From NCBI GenBank assembly GCA_963714125.1, contig OY970234.1:2542001-2606000 (forward strand): 64,000 nucleotides of DNA, read 5' to 3'. Source of the DNA: CAWCAW01 sp963714125 (lineage in GTDB: Bacteria; Actinomycetota; Acidimicrobiia; Acidimicrobiales; UBA8190). Position numbers and translations under genes: made by a program. Shown here one piece after another: positions 25,777-34,160 of this stretch (position 1 is the stretch's first letter; every line of letters begins with the position of its first letter). Below the pieces are notes generated by a model, which saw nothing but the letters and a program-made list of their open reading frames with translations, made no database searches and was not told where the DNA came from.

Positions 25777-27138
25777 GTGAGCGACGTCCGGATCAGCGTC
25801 TTCATCGCCGACGACAATCTCATCGTCCGCGAGGGAGTGCGCGCCTTGCTTGCCCTCGAAGAGGACCTCGAGGTAGTGGGGGCCGCCGCCGACTACGACG
25901 AGCTCGTGGCCGGGGCCGAAGCAGCCGCCCCCCAAGTCGTGGTGACTGACATCCGCATGCCGCCCAACTTCCAACAAGAAGGCATCGAGGCATCCCGAGA
26001 GATTCGCAAGCGCCACCCCGGGACCGGAATCGTGATCCTGTCGCAGTTCGACGATCCTGAATACGCCATCTCGCTGCTCGACCAAGGGGCGGCAGGGTGT
26101 GCATACCTGTTGAAGGACCGCATCGCCGAAGGCGACCAACTGGCCCGGGCCGTGCGCGCCGTCGCTACGGGCGGTTCGGTCCTCGATCCGGTCATCGTCG
26201 AAGCCATGGTCCACCCGGTGACCACCTCCGGCGCCCTGACCGAGGCCGAGGAGGAGCTCCTCCGCTTTGTGGCGGAAGGCAAACCCATCAAGGCCATCGC
26301 CGCCGTTCAAGGTACGACACCGGCGGCGGCTGCCGAGGCCGTCGAGCGGCTGTTCCTTCGCATCGCCCAGGAGGCCAGTACCGGCGGTGACATGTCCCTG
26401 CGCCGTCTGCGCATGCTGCACGAGGCCATCGTCAACCGCGAAGAACAAGGCGAGTCGCTCAGTCGCCTGCTTCCGGGCGGCGTAGCCGACATGCTCAAGG
26501 AGCAAGGTCGCCGCGTCGGTGAGACCGACGAGCTCGAAGTCAGCGTGCTCATGAGCGACATCCGTGGCTACTCAACCATTGCGGAGCGGGCCAACCCGAG
26601 CGATTTGGCCCGCCAGCTCAACGCCCATCGGGCCGAGATGAACCACGCCATCCTCGACGCCGACGGGACCGTCATGCAGTTCGTGGGCGATGCCGTGATG
26701 GCCGTCTTCGGCGCCCCCGTCCCCATCGAGAACCACGCCCAGCGGGCCGTCGAAGCCGCGCTGGCCATGCACCGCGCCCAGGCCGAGGTCAATGCCCAAT
26801 GGCGCCAAATAGGTCTCCCTGAGTTCGGCTTGGGCATCGGCATCACCACCGGCCTCGTGGCCGCGGCGCTGTTGGGATCGGCCGAGCGCCTCGAGTACAC
26901 CCTGGTGGGTGACACCGTGAATCTGTCCCAGCGCCTGCAACAATGGGCCGAGCCCGGTCAGACCGTGCTGTCAGAGGCAACACACCAGGCTCTGTCGACA
27001 CCACCGGCGGCCGAGGAGCTCGAACCCCAACTCGTCAAGGGCCGCTCGACGCCGGTGTCGGCGTGGCGCATCGAAGCCGAACCGGTGTGGCGTGTCGATC
27101 ATTCCACCAACTACGACCGTGACAAGGAGCTCGCATGA
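25777..27138 (+). CDS. Receiver - HTH-like - class III nucleotidyl cyclase fusion
   Basis: About 453 residues. The receiver domain (VFIADDNLIVREGVRALLAL, phospho-Asp in VVVTDIRMPP, Lys in AYLLKDRI) is NarL-like. A degenerate LuxR-HTH-like helical segment (LTEAEEELLRFVAEGKPIKA) follows at about 150-195. The C-terminal half is a class III cyclase: metal Asp in VLMSDIRGYSTIAE, second metal Asp in QFVGDAVMAVFGAP, and GDTVNLSQRLQ. The usual adenine-specifying Lys before GD is replaced by Gln (MQFVGD), a change also known in other bacterial cyclases, so the substrate is uncertain. The output is probably a cyclic nucleotide made on phosphorylation. The start is a GTG (25777, alternative 25732). It overlaps the ABC ATPase start by 4 nt. 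Confidence 0.88.
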   Translation: MSDVRISVFIADDNLIVREGVRALLALEEDLEVVGAAADYDELVAGAEAAAPQVVVTDIRMPPNFQQEGIEASREIRKRHPGTGIVILSQFDDPEYAISLLDQGAAGCAYLLKDRIAEGDQLARAVRAVATGGSVLDPVIVEAMVHPVTTSGALTEAEEELLRFVAEGKPIKAIAAVQGTTPAAAAEAVERLFLRIAQEASTGGDMSLRRLRMLHEAIVNREEQGESLSRLLPGGVADMLKEQGRRVGETDELEVSVLMSDIRGYSTIAERANPSDLARQLNAHRAEMNHAILDADGTVMQFVGDAVMAVFGAPVPIENHAQRAVEAALAMHRAQAEVNAQWRQIGLPEFGLGIGITTGLVAAALLGSAERLEYTLVGDTVNLSQRLQQWAEPGQTVLSEATHQALSTPPAAEELEPQLVKGRSTPVSAWRIEAEPVWRVDHSTNYDRDKELA

Positions 27139-27836
27139 CCGTTGTGCAAACCAAAGGGCTGCGCAAGACCTACGAGGCTGAGGGCAGTCCCGTCCGGGCC
27201 TTGCGAGGCGTCGACTTGACGATGCAAGACGGAGAGTTCGTCGCCATCATGGGTCCTTCGGGGTGCGGGAAGTCCACCATGTTGAACCTCATCGCCGGGC
27301 TGGACACGCCGACTGAGGGCGAGATCATCATCTCGGGCGAATCCCTGGCCGACATGGACGAAAACGGCTTAGCCCGCATGCGCCGCACCCACATCGGCAT
27401 CGTGTTCCAGTTCTTCAACCTTCTCGAGGGTATGAGCGTGCTCGAAAACGTGACGCTGCCCGCCGTCATTGCCGGCATGCGGCGCCGCCAAGCCGAGACC
27501 CGCGCTCGTGACCTCCTCGACATGCTCGGGTTGGCCGACAAACATGCCGCCGCCCCGGGTGTGCTCTCCGGTGGCCAGCGCCAGCGCCTGGCCATCGCCC
27601 GGGCCCTCTCGAACAAGCCGACGCTGCTCCTCGCCGACGAACCCACTGGCGCGCTCGACTCCGCCGGTGGCCTCGAAGTGCTCGAGCTCTTCCGCCGCCT
27701 CCACGTCGGAGGTCAGACGATCTTAATGGTGACCCACGACGACACCGTGGCCGGATCGGCATCGCGCATCGTTCGTATGCGCGATGGCCGCATCGAGGAC
27801 AGCTCCACCGCGCTGTCCGCATCGGCGGCCGAGTGA
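27135..27836 (+). CDS. ABC transporter ATPase of the LolD/MacB/FtsE type
   Basis: 233 residues. Walker A GPSGCGKSTMLNLIAG, Q-loop IGIVFQFFNLLEGMSVLENV, signature VLSGGQRQRLAIARAL, Walker B LLLADEPTGALD and H-loop MVTHDDTVAG are intact. The FNLL and PTGALD variants are typical of ATPases that pair with FtsX-type permeases in lipoprotein export, antimicrobial-peptide defence or MacB-like efflux. No permease is next to it; the only FtsX-type permease in the window is 30 kb away at 58446-60857. It sits between a receiver-cyclase (ATGA overlap) and a sensor kinase (4-nt gap), so it may be part of the signalling unit's regulation or output. Confidence 0.93.
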   Translation: MTVVQTKGLRKTYEAEGSPVRALRGVDLTMQDGEFVAIMGPSGCGKSTMLNLIAGLDTPTEGEIIISGESLADMDENGLARMRRTHIGIVFQFFNLLEGMSVLENVTLPAVIAGMRRRQAETRARDLLDMLGLADKHAAAPGVLSGGQRQRLAIARALSNKPTLLLADEPTGALDSAGGLEVLELFRRLHVGGQTILMVTHDDTVAGSASRIVRMRDGRIEDSSTALSASAAE

Positions 27837-27840
27837 GCTG

Positions 27841-30000
27841 ATGAGCATCGAGCTCGCCGCTCCACCTTTGGAGAAGCCGGCTGCCGTCACAAAAGAGAGG
27901 CGCGTCGCCCCACCACTGGCGGCGGCCGTCTTCTTTGCCGTGGCGGTGGCATGCATCGCGGTGGCGCCGAGCATCGCCGGGCATCGAGACCGTGGCGCTG
28001 AACTCGTCCGGGCCGGGTTGGTCCTGGTCTTCGTGCTCGCCGGTGCCATGGCCGCTCTCCGGCGCCCCGACGAGCGCCAGGGGTCCCTGGTGCTGTGGAC
28101 AAGCGCGCTGGGCGGTGTGGCCACGTTGGGCGCGGCCATCGTGACGGCCCACGTAGCCGCGCACCACGGCACCACCACGGGCCCAGCACCGTGGCTGGTA
28201 AGCACCGCCCGCGGGGCCGAACCCCTGAGCCTCGCCCTCCTCCCAGTGGCGGTGATGCATGTCCTGTTAGGTATCCCCGACGGCAGCTGTCTGTGGAGCC
28301 GTCGGGCCATCCTGGGCGGCTACATCGTGGGCGGTGCCATTGGCATTGCCATGTGGACGCAGCGACCTGCCCTGCGGTTGTGGCCCGTCGCCGTGGAAGC
28401 CGTGATCGCCGGCGTGATCGGCGTGGCGGGATCGCAGCGTCGCTATGCCCGCTCCAAGGGCCTCGAACGCCGCCGCTTGCAGTGGTTCGGGTGGGCCGTG
28501 GCCCTCGCCGCCGAGGTCTTGTTCGTCTCCTTGGCGCTGCGCCTGTTGTGGGGATGGCCGACGCGTCTGGCGCTGGTCGCCGCGTTGGCCGCCCTCCCGC
28601 TGGCGGTGGCGGTGGGTCTCGGGAGCTCGCGTCGTTTTGCCGGCCGCATTGACCGGCTGCTGGCCCACACCGTGTCGCTCGCCGGCCTCACGGTGGTGGT
28701 GCTGGGCGCGTACGTCGTGATCGTGGTCGGCCTGGGTCATACGCCGACGCACGAGCAACGGTCCCTGTTGGCCTTGTCGATGGTCGCCGCCGCCGTGGCC
28801 GCCCTTCTCTACGGGCCGGCGCGTCATCGTCTGACGCAGTACGCCAACCGCATCGTCTACGGAGAGCGCGAAGCGCCCGACGCCGTGCTCCGTACCTTCG
28901 GCAGCCGGTTGTCACGTGCCATTCCCATGGACGAGTTGCTTTTGCAGGTGGCCGAATCGCTGCGCAAGACCCTGAGCCTGGCCGCGGCCGAAGTGTGGAC
29001 GGGTTCAGGCGGACGGCTCGAGCGGACGGTGTCGGTCCCCGACGTCCCCCTCCAGAGCCTCACCCTGAGCAGCGAAGAGGAGCAGGTGGTGGCCCACTCG
29101 GGCATCAACGGCACCGCCTGGGCTGAGATCTGGTTGCCCTCGTTGTTGGCCGGACGCGAGGACGCCGTCGTGCGCGTGGCGCCGACAACCCATTCAGGAA
29201 AGGTGCTCGGCCTCATCGTCGCCGTGCGCCCGGCGGGCAGCGACCCGTTCACCGCCGACGATGACTCCATGCTCACCGAGTTGGCCCGGCAGGTGGCATT
29301 GGCCCTGCACAACGTCGAGCTTGACTCGGCCCTGCAGGAATCGCTGGACGAGGTGCGGCGCCAAGCCGAGCAGCTCCAGGAGTCGCGCGCCCGCATCGTG
29401 GCGGCATCCGATGCAGCCCGGCGCCAGATCGAGCGGAACCTGCACGACGGCGCCCAGCAGCATTTGGTGGCGTTGGCCGTCAACGTGCGCTTGGCACGAC
29501 GACTTGTGGACACCGATGCGGCGGCATCCGCCGAAATTCTTGATCAGCTCGGCATCGGTCTCCAAGACGCCGTGCAGGAGCTCCGAGCCCTGGCGCATGG
29601 CATCTACCCGCCCTTGTTGATCGACCGGGGTATCGCCGAGGCACTGCGCTCGGCGGCCGGTCGAGCCGCGTTGCCCACGAACGTCGACGCCGAGGGCTTG
29701 GAGCGCTACACGCCCGAGGAGGAGGCCGCCGTCTACTTCTGCTGCATGGAGGCGCTGCAAAACTCGGGCAAGCACGCCGGCGAAGGCGCGTCGGCCAAGC
29801 TGCGGGTGTGGGTGGAACCCGGTGCTCTGCTCTTTGAAGCGTCAGACACCGGTCAGGGCTTCGACTCGTCAGCCAAAGGCAGCGGTGCGGGGTTCGTCAA
29901 CATGAGCGACCGGGTGGGTGCTATCGGAGGAACCCTGTCCGTACATTCGGCGCTCGGTAAAGGCACCACCATTTTGGGACGTATTCCCATCAACCAGTGA
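27841..30000 (+). CDS. Membrane sensor histidine kinase, NarL-partner (HisKA_3) type
   Basis: 719 residues. About eight to nine membrane helices occupy residues 25-330 (AAAVFFAVAVACIAVAPSIA at the start). A GAF-like region follows at 340-490. Then comes a short coiled coil and HisKA_3 with His535 in ARRQIERNLHDGAQQHLVAL. The HATPase_c domain has the N-box YFCCMEALQNSGKHA and G-boxes SDTGQGFD and GAGFVNMSDRVGAIGG. It autophosphorylates in response to a membrane or cytoplasmic cue and should signal to the receiver-cyclase and the receivers downstream. ATG 27841 lies 4 nt after the ATPase stop, so a single operon 25777-30000 is likely. Confidence 0.92.
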   Translation: MSIELAAPPLEKPAAVTKERRVAPPLAAAVFFAVAVACIAVAPSIAGHRDRGAELVRAGLVLVFVLAGAMAALRRPDERQGSLVLWTSALGGVATLGAAIVTAHVAAHHGTTTGPAPWLVSTARGAEPLSLALLPVAVMHVLLGIPDGSCLWSRRAILGGYIVGGAIGIAMWTQRPALRLWPVAVEAVIAGVIGVAGSQRRYARSKGLERRRLQWFGWAVALAAEVLFVSLALRLLWGWPTRLALVAALAALPLAVAVGLGSSRRFAGRIDRLLAHTVSLAGLTVVVLGAYVVIVVGLGHTPTHEQRSLLALSMVAAAVAALLYGPARHRLTQYANRIVYGEREAPDAVLRTFGSRLSRAIPMDELLLQVAESLRKTLSLAAAEVWTGSGGRLERTVSVPDVPLQSLTLSSEEEQVVAHSGINGTAWAEIWLPSLLAGREDAVVRVAPTTHSGKVLGLIVAVRPAGSDPFTADDDSMLTELARQVALALHNVELDSALQESLDEVRRQAEQLQESRARIVAASDAARRQIERNLHDGAQQHLVALAVNVRLARRLVDTDAAASAEILDQLGIGLQDAVQELRALAHGIYPPLLIDRGIAEALRSAAGRAALPTNVDAEGLERYTPEEEAAVYFCCMEALQNSGKHAGEGASAKLRVWVEPGALLFEASDTGQGFDSSAKGSGAGFVNMSDRVGAIGGTLSVHSALGKGTTILGRIPINQ

Positions 30001-30015
30001 TGGCGGGGTGCGGAC

Positions 30016-30393
30016 CTACGCCGGTTCGTCAGGCCACGCGTTGACGAGTTCGTCGGGCCCGAAATCCTCCTTGTGCACATAGGCGATGGCACCACAGGTG
30101 CGAGCGTCGGCAGGGAGGTCCTCGGCGTCATAGGTGGACAGCAACACCACCCGGGTCGAGGGATGGGCGGCGGTGATGCGGCGCGTCGCCTCGATGCCAG
30201 CGATGCCTTCCATGTTGATGTCCATGAGCACAAGGTCGGGATGCAGCTCGTCGACCTGCTCGACCGCACTCTCCCCCGAGGCGGCCTCCCCCACCACCTC
30301 GAATCCCGGCGTGGCCCGCACCACGGCTCGAGCCGCCACGCGAAAGGGAAGCTGGTCGTCGACGATCAATACGGAAACGTCGCCGTCAGACAC
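30016..30393 (-). CDS. Stand-alone NarL-type receiver domain
   Basis: 125 residues with only a receiver: VLIVDDQLPFRVAARAVV, phospho-Asp in LVLMDINMEGIAG, Thr/Ser in VVLLSTYDAED and Lys in AYVHKEDFGPDEL. No HTH follows; the protein ends WPDEPA. It lies after the regulator at 30472-31140 on the same strand (78-nt gap) and converges with the kinase gene at a 15-nt gap. It may act as a phosphate sink or shuttle for the neighbouring kinase. Confidence 0.85.
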   Translation of the reverse strand: MSDGDVSVLIVDDQLPFRVAARAVVRATPGFEVVGEAASGESAVEQVDELHPDLVLMDINMEGIAGIEATRRITAAHPSTRVVLLSTYDAEDLPADARTCGAIAYVHKEDFGPDELVNAWPDEPA

Positions 30394-30471
30394 CTCTCCA
30401 TCCTTGCATCGGCGATGGACCCGTCAAAGGAAGGTAGTACCCGAACGTACGGGGTGGCAGCACCCGTTCCC

Positions 30472-31140
30472 TCAGGCTCCTTGGGCCGACAGGAAGAGCA
30501 GAACGGCCTTGACCCGCCGGTGGACATCGGGCTCCTCGGACAAGGCCAACTTGGAGAAGATCGAGTTGATGTGCTTCTCGACGGCGCGCTCGGAGAGCAC
30601 AAGCGAGGCCGCCACGGCGGCGTTGTTCTTCCCCTGCGCCATTTCGGAAAGGATCTCGGTCTCACGCGGCGTAAGACGGTGCAGCGGTGAGTCCACCGGT
30701 TTGGCGCGTGCCGCCACCAACGCGTCCACCACCACGGGATCGATCACCGACCCGCCATCGGCTACCTCGTGAATGGCGGCGGCCAGCTGACCGATGTCCG
30801 ACACGCGCTCTTTGAGAAGGTAGGCACGTCCTCGTGACCCGCCATCAAGGAACGACAGCGCATAGGCGGGTTCGGAGTACTGGCTCAGGACCACGACACC
30901 GATGTCCGGAAACCGGTCACGGATGATCCCAGCGGCCCGAATCCCCTCGTCGGTTCCGGTGGGTGGCATGCGGATGTCGGTCACCACGACGTCGGGTTGC
31001 TCGGTGGTGACGGCCTCGATGAGCGAATCGAAATCGGCGCACGCGGCCACCAGCTCGAGGTCGGGCTCGATGTCGATGAGCTTCCCCAAGCCCTCGCGTA
31101 CAAGGTAATTGTCCTCAGCGAGGATGATCCGCACAGCCAC
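30472..31140 (-). CDS. NarL/FixJ-type response regulator
   Basis: 222 residues. Receiver domain: IILAEDNYLVREGLGKLI, phospho-Asp in VVVTDIRMPPTG, Lys in AYLLKERV. LuxR-type HTH: RLTPRETEILSEMAQGKNNAAVAASLVLSERAVEKHINSIFSKL (several segments of one 45-residue block). It closely resembles the receiver half of the cyclase fusion at 25777 (same ADNLIVREGV and DIRMPP strings), suggesting duplication. It is a transcription factor likely phosphorylated by the neighbouring NarL-type kinase. The start is a GTG at 31140. A short Pro/Val tail follows the HTH. Confidence 0.92.
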   Translation of the reverse strand: MAVRIILAEDNYLVREGLGKLIDIEPDLELVAACADFDSLIEAVTTEQPDVVVTDIRMPPTGTDEGIRAAGIIRDRFPDIGVVVLSQYSEPAYALSFLDGGSRGRAYLLKERVSDIGQLAAAIHEVADGGSVIDPVVVDALVAARAKPVDSPLHRLTPRETEILSEMAQGKNNAAVAASLVLSERAVEKHINSIFSKLALSEEPDVHRRVKAVLLFLSAQGA

Positions 31141-31210
31141 CGCTTCAGGTTAGGCGAGGCGCACCCACCGTGACTGGATAGCGGATCCCGGTTCTGCCCC
31201 CGATGTGGCG

Positions 31211-32770
31211 TCAGGCCACGAACTCATCGACGAGGGACGCAGTGGGCTCGTCGACCCCTTTCGCCCCGTTGGGCGGCATGGGACCCATGGCCTCGGTGAC
31301 ATGGTCGCCATCGCTCGTGTCTTGGTGTCGTGACGGCCGCACGAGCACGCCGGCGGCGAGGGCCGCTCCAGCCAGAAGTACCGCGCTGACGGTAAAGGCG
31401 ATGGTGTAGCCGTGCACCGAGGCGACCTGCGTGGTCACCGCGCTGTGGACGTGGGTGGCCAGGTAAGAGGCCGTTGCCGTGGCCGCCACCGTGTTCAACA
31501 ATGCCGTGCCCAGTGATCCGCCGATTTGTTGGGTGGAGTTCAACAAGGCGCTGGCCACGCCGGCATCGTGAGGATCAACGCCGATCAATGCGGTGGAGCT
31601 CATGGGGACAAATGTCATCCCCATGCCCAAGCTGACGAGAACCTCAGGGGGCAACACGTGCGCCAGGTAGGTGCTGTGCACACCCAGCTGCGTGAACCAG
31701 ACCAGGCCGCACAGCGCCAGCAGGAGGCCGGTCACCATTAAGGCCCGGGGACCGATGCGTGGCAGCAGGCGACTAGCCACGCCCGCACCCATGATGATTC
31801 CCCCGGAGAACGGCAGGAAAGCGAAACCCGTCTTGAGCGCCGGGTAATGCAACGTCGCCTGGAAGAAGTAGGTGAGGAAGAGGAATGTTCCGAGCATGGC
31901 GGAACCGACCAGCAACGAGGTCAGAAACGATCCGCCCCGGTTGCGATCGAGTACGACCCGCAAAGGAAGAAGGGGGTGTGCGGTGCGCAGCTCGGTGCGC
32001 ACGAACAAGGCCAGAAGCAAGACCGACCCGGCCAGAAGCGCCATCGTGATGGGGGCACTCCATCCGTCGCTACCGGCGGTGGTGAATCCGTAAACGAGAA
32101 GGAACAGCCCACCGGTGACTGTGGCCGCACCGACGAGGTCGTACCCCTCGTTGGACTCGCTGCGGCTCTCGCTCAGCACTCGAGTAGCCGCCACCGCTGC
32201 GATCAGGGCAATGGGCACGTTGATGAGAAGCGTCCACCGCCACGACGCCAGCTGCGTCAAAGTCCCACCGAGCACAAGGCCGATGGCGGCTCCACTCCCG
32301 GCCACGGCCCCGTAGACCCCAAAGGCTCGGGCGCGCTCATGGGCCTCGGTAAAGGTCACCGTGAGCAGCGAAAGGGCGGCGGGTGCCATGACGGCGGCAA
32401 AGGCGCCTTGCAGGGCACGGGACCCGAAGAGCATGGCGGGATTCTGTGCCAGACCTCCAAGGGCAGATGCCAAACCGAACCCGATGAGGCCCACGATGAA
32501 CATCCGGCGCCGGCCCAGATAGTCGGCGATTCGCCCCCCAAGTAGGAGGAGGCTGCCGAAGGCGAGGGTGTAGGCGCTCATGACCCACTGCCGGTCACCG
32601 GTGGAGATGTGCAGCGAATGCTGGGCGGACGGCAACGCCACGATCACCACGGATGCGTCGAGGACGATCATGAGCTGGGCCAGGACAATCACCGCCAGCG
32701 ACCAGTAGCGGCGCGGATCGAGGGCCGCGCTCGGCGCCGTGGCGATGGGACTCGTCTCGGTAGTGGTCAT
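31211..32770 (-). CDS. MFS drug exporter, DHA2 (14-helix) type
   Basis: 519 residues, 14 predicted helices. Motifs: VLDASVVIVALPSAQHSL (D-x-x-V-V-x-x-A-L-P), GGRIADYLGRRRMFIVG (motif A), FGSRALQGAFAAVMAPAALSL (motif B/C). It should expel drugs or metabolites by proton exchange. It is divergent from a TetR repressor gene. Its promoter (TTGACA at 32906-32911, TATAGT at 32882-32887 on the minus strand) has a TetR-type operator exactly in the spacer, so expression is almost certainly TetR-controlled and inducible. The C-terminal tail is hydrophilic (about 30 residues after the last helix). Confidence 0.92.
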   Translation of the reverse strand: MTTTETSPIATAPSAALDPRRYWSLAVIVLAQLMIVLDASVVIVALPSAQHSLHISTGDRQWVMSAYTLAFGSLLLLGGRIADYLGRRRMFIVGLIGFGLASALGGLAQNPAMLFGSRALQGAFAAVMAPAALSLLTVTFTEAHERARAFGVYGAVAGSGAAIGLVLGGTLTQLASWRWTLLINVPIALIAAVAATRVLSESRSESNEGYDLVGAATVTGGLFLLVYGFTTAGSDGWSAPITMALLAGSVLLLALFVRTELRTAHPLLPLRVVLDRNRGGSFLTSLLVGSAMLGTFLFLTYFFQATLHYPALKTGFAFLPFSGGIIMGAGVASRLLPRIGPRALMVTGLLLALCGLVWFTQLGVHSTYLAHVLPPEVLVSLGMGMTFVPMSSTALIGVDPHDAGVASALLNSTQQIGGSLGTALLNTVAATATASYLATHVHSAVTTQVASVHGYTIAFTVSAVLLAGAALAAGVLVRPSRHQDTSDGDHVTEAMGPMPPNGAKGVDEPTASLVDEFVA

Positions 32771-32854
32771 GGGTCCTCCGGTGGGTGTGTCGAGGGTGTC
32801 ACTCGGGTCTCAGTGCGCCAGACCCTGGCCAAAAGGCAGCTGGTTGGTTACAAT

Positions 32855-32911
32855 CGGAGCCGTAGTTCCGTTTCTTTGGGTACTATACGGAACGATGGTT
32901 CCGCTTGTCAA
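32855..32911 (-). promoter_or_regulatory. MFS promoter with two TetR-type operators
   Basis: On the minus strand a consensus -35 TTGACA (32911-32906) and -10 TATAGT (32887-32882) are separated by 18 nt. That spacer holds CGGAAC-GATG-GTTCCG (32888-32903), a perfect 6-4-6 inverted repeat. A second copy with one mismatch, CGGAGC-CGTA-GTTCCG (32855-32870), lies 33 bp away centre to centre, about three helical turns, just downstream of the predicted start of transcription. The TetR gene starts at 32938, 34 nt from the first operator, so it is probably autoregulated by the same sites. Binding itself is inferred. Confidence 0.75.
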
Positions 32912-32937
32912 GACATCAGCGGACGGGGGCATGATTC

Positions 32938-33612
32938 ATGGGGACTGGTGAACGCGTGATCTCGGCTGGAGTTACCCGGCCCACGGCTGGCGACCCCGAA
33001 GAGGGCGGCGGAGATAGCGACGCGGTGCCGTCGGCAACGGCACGGCCCATGCGAGCCGACGCCGTGAAAAACCGCCGGCGCATCCTCGAGGTGGCCGAGG
33101 CCGTCTTCGCCGCCGAAGGAGTGTCGGTGCCCATCGACACGGTCGCCGAAAGAGCCGGCGTGGGCGTGGGAACCCTCTACCGGCACTTTCCCACCAAAGA
33201 GACGCTGTTCGAAGCGATCGTGATGTTGCGGCTCCAGGAGCTGATCGAGTCGGCGACGGTCCACAGTGAGGGGGGCGATCCAGCCGACGCACTGTTCGCT
33301 TTCCTGCGCGAGTTCGCTCGACAAGCGTCCGCCAAGCGCGACCTATTCGAGGCGCTGAACTCGGCGGGCTTCGACATCAAGTCGCAGTGCTCGGAAATGG
33401 TCGACGAAATGAAGCGATCCATCGACCACTTGCGCCAGCGAGCTGTCGACACCGGCGAGGTGCGCTCCGATGTCTCGACCGAGGAGATGATCGGGCTTCT
33501 GTCTGGTGCCTGCCAGGCGGTATCGCACGGGGCGCCCGGCGAGGTGAACGTGCAGCGCATGGTCGAAGTGGTCTTCGACGGGCTGCGCACGCCCGCTTCG
33601 GCTCGTCTCTAG
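32938..33612 (+). CDS. TetR-family transcriptional repressor
   Basis: 224 residues. A polar N-terminal extension of about 38 residues precedes the TetR HTH: NRRRILEVAEAVFAAEGVSV, then IDTVAERAGVGVGTLYRHFPTKETLFEAIV split over the recognition helix. The C-terminal ligand and dimer domain is all-helical (ADALFAFLREFARQASAKRD; IGLLSGACQAVSHGAPG). It most likely represses the divergent MFS exporter and itself through two CGGAAC/GTTCCG operators. Start ATG 32938 has a GGGGG stretch 11 nt upstream; an internal start (MRADAVKNRR) would remove the extension. Confidence 0.9.
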   Translation: MGTGERVISAGVTRPTAGDPEEGGGDSDAVPSATARPMRADAVKNRRRILEVAEAVFAAEGVSVPIDTVAERAGVGVGTLYRHFPTKETLFEAIVMLRLQELIESATVHSEGGDPADALFAFLREFARQASAKRDLFEALNSAGFDIKSQCSEMVDEMKRSIDHLRQRAVDTGEVRSDVSTEEMIGLLSGACQAVSHGAPGEVNVQRMVEVVFDGLRTPASARL

Positions 33613-33632
33613 CTCGGCACGCCCTTACCCCT

Positions 33633-34043
33633 TCACCCGTTGAAGAAGCGGGCGATCTTGTTGGGGTCTTCGATGAACACGGCGATCCTCTCGATGCGAT
33701 CCGAGCCGTCAAAGGTAAGCAGGTAGAGCACACGGCCCGAGAACCGTCGGCCTTGGGACTGCATGCGCACCTGGGCGATGCAGGCGGCGTGGTACTCCCC
33801 CACCAAAAGGTCATCCCATTTCGTCACCTCGAAGGTCCCCTTAGTGGCTTCACCAAGGGCGAGGACATGGTTCACGATCTCCTCGGGGGTCGAGAAGGTC
33901 CCCGAAGGGAACACCGCTCCCTCCACGTGGTACGTGGCCGAGGGGGCCAGCAAGGCCACGAGCTCGTGGACCTCGGACCGGGTGACGAGCTCGACGAACC
34001 GCTGGACAAGCGCAGTACGGGCCTGGTGCGACTGCTCGGTCAT
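33633..34043 (-). CDS. SnoaL/NTF2-like small protein
   Basis: 136 residues with the cone-shaped alpha+beta barrel pattern of the SnoaL/NTF2 superfamily: ALVQRFVELVTRSEVHELVA (N-terminal helices), LLAPSATYHVEGAVF, STPEEIVNHVLALGEATKGT and a final strand set VLYLLTFDGSDRIERIAVF ending ARFFNG. Members are polyketide cyclases, isomerases or unknown binding proteins. Convergent with tetR (20-nt gap) and divergent from the debranching-like enzyme; no pathway context. Confidence 0.75.
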   Translation of the reverse strand: MTEQSHQARTALVQRFVELVTRSEVHELVALLAPSATYHVEGAVFPSGTFSTPEEIVNHVLALGEATKGTFEVTKWDDLLVGEYHAACIAQVRMQSQGRRFSGRVLYLLTFDGSDRIERIAVFIEDPNKIARFFNG

Positions 34044-34160
34044 GGGTCCTCCGATCTCGGCGCTGCCCGCATGATGGTCAAAGATGTCGCTCGGCGCCAG
34101 CCGCCCCCGCTATCGCACACGGGGGGAGCCTTAGACCGCTCGCATATGCTGCCGCCAAAG

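Noticed and set aside
33387..34145. N-terminal extension of the debranching-like gene
   Set aside because: The open frame continues upstream across the ends of the TetR and SnoaL-like genes; conserved sequence begins only after 34161.
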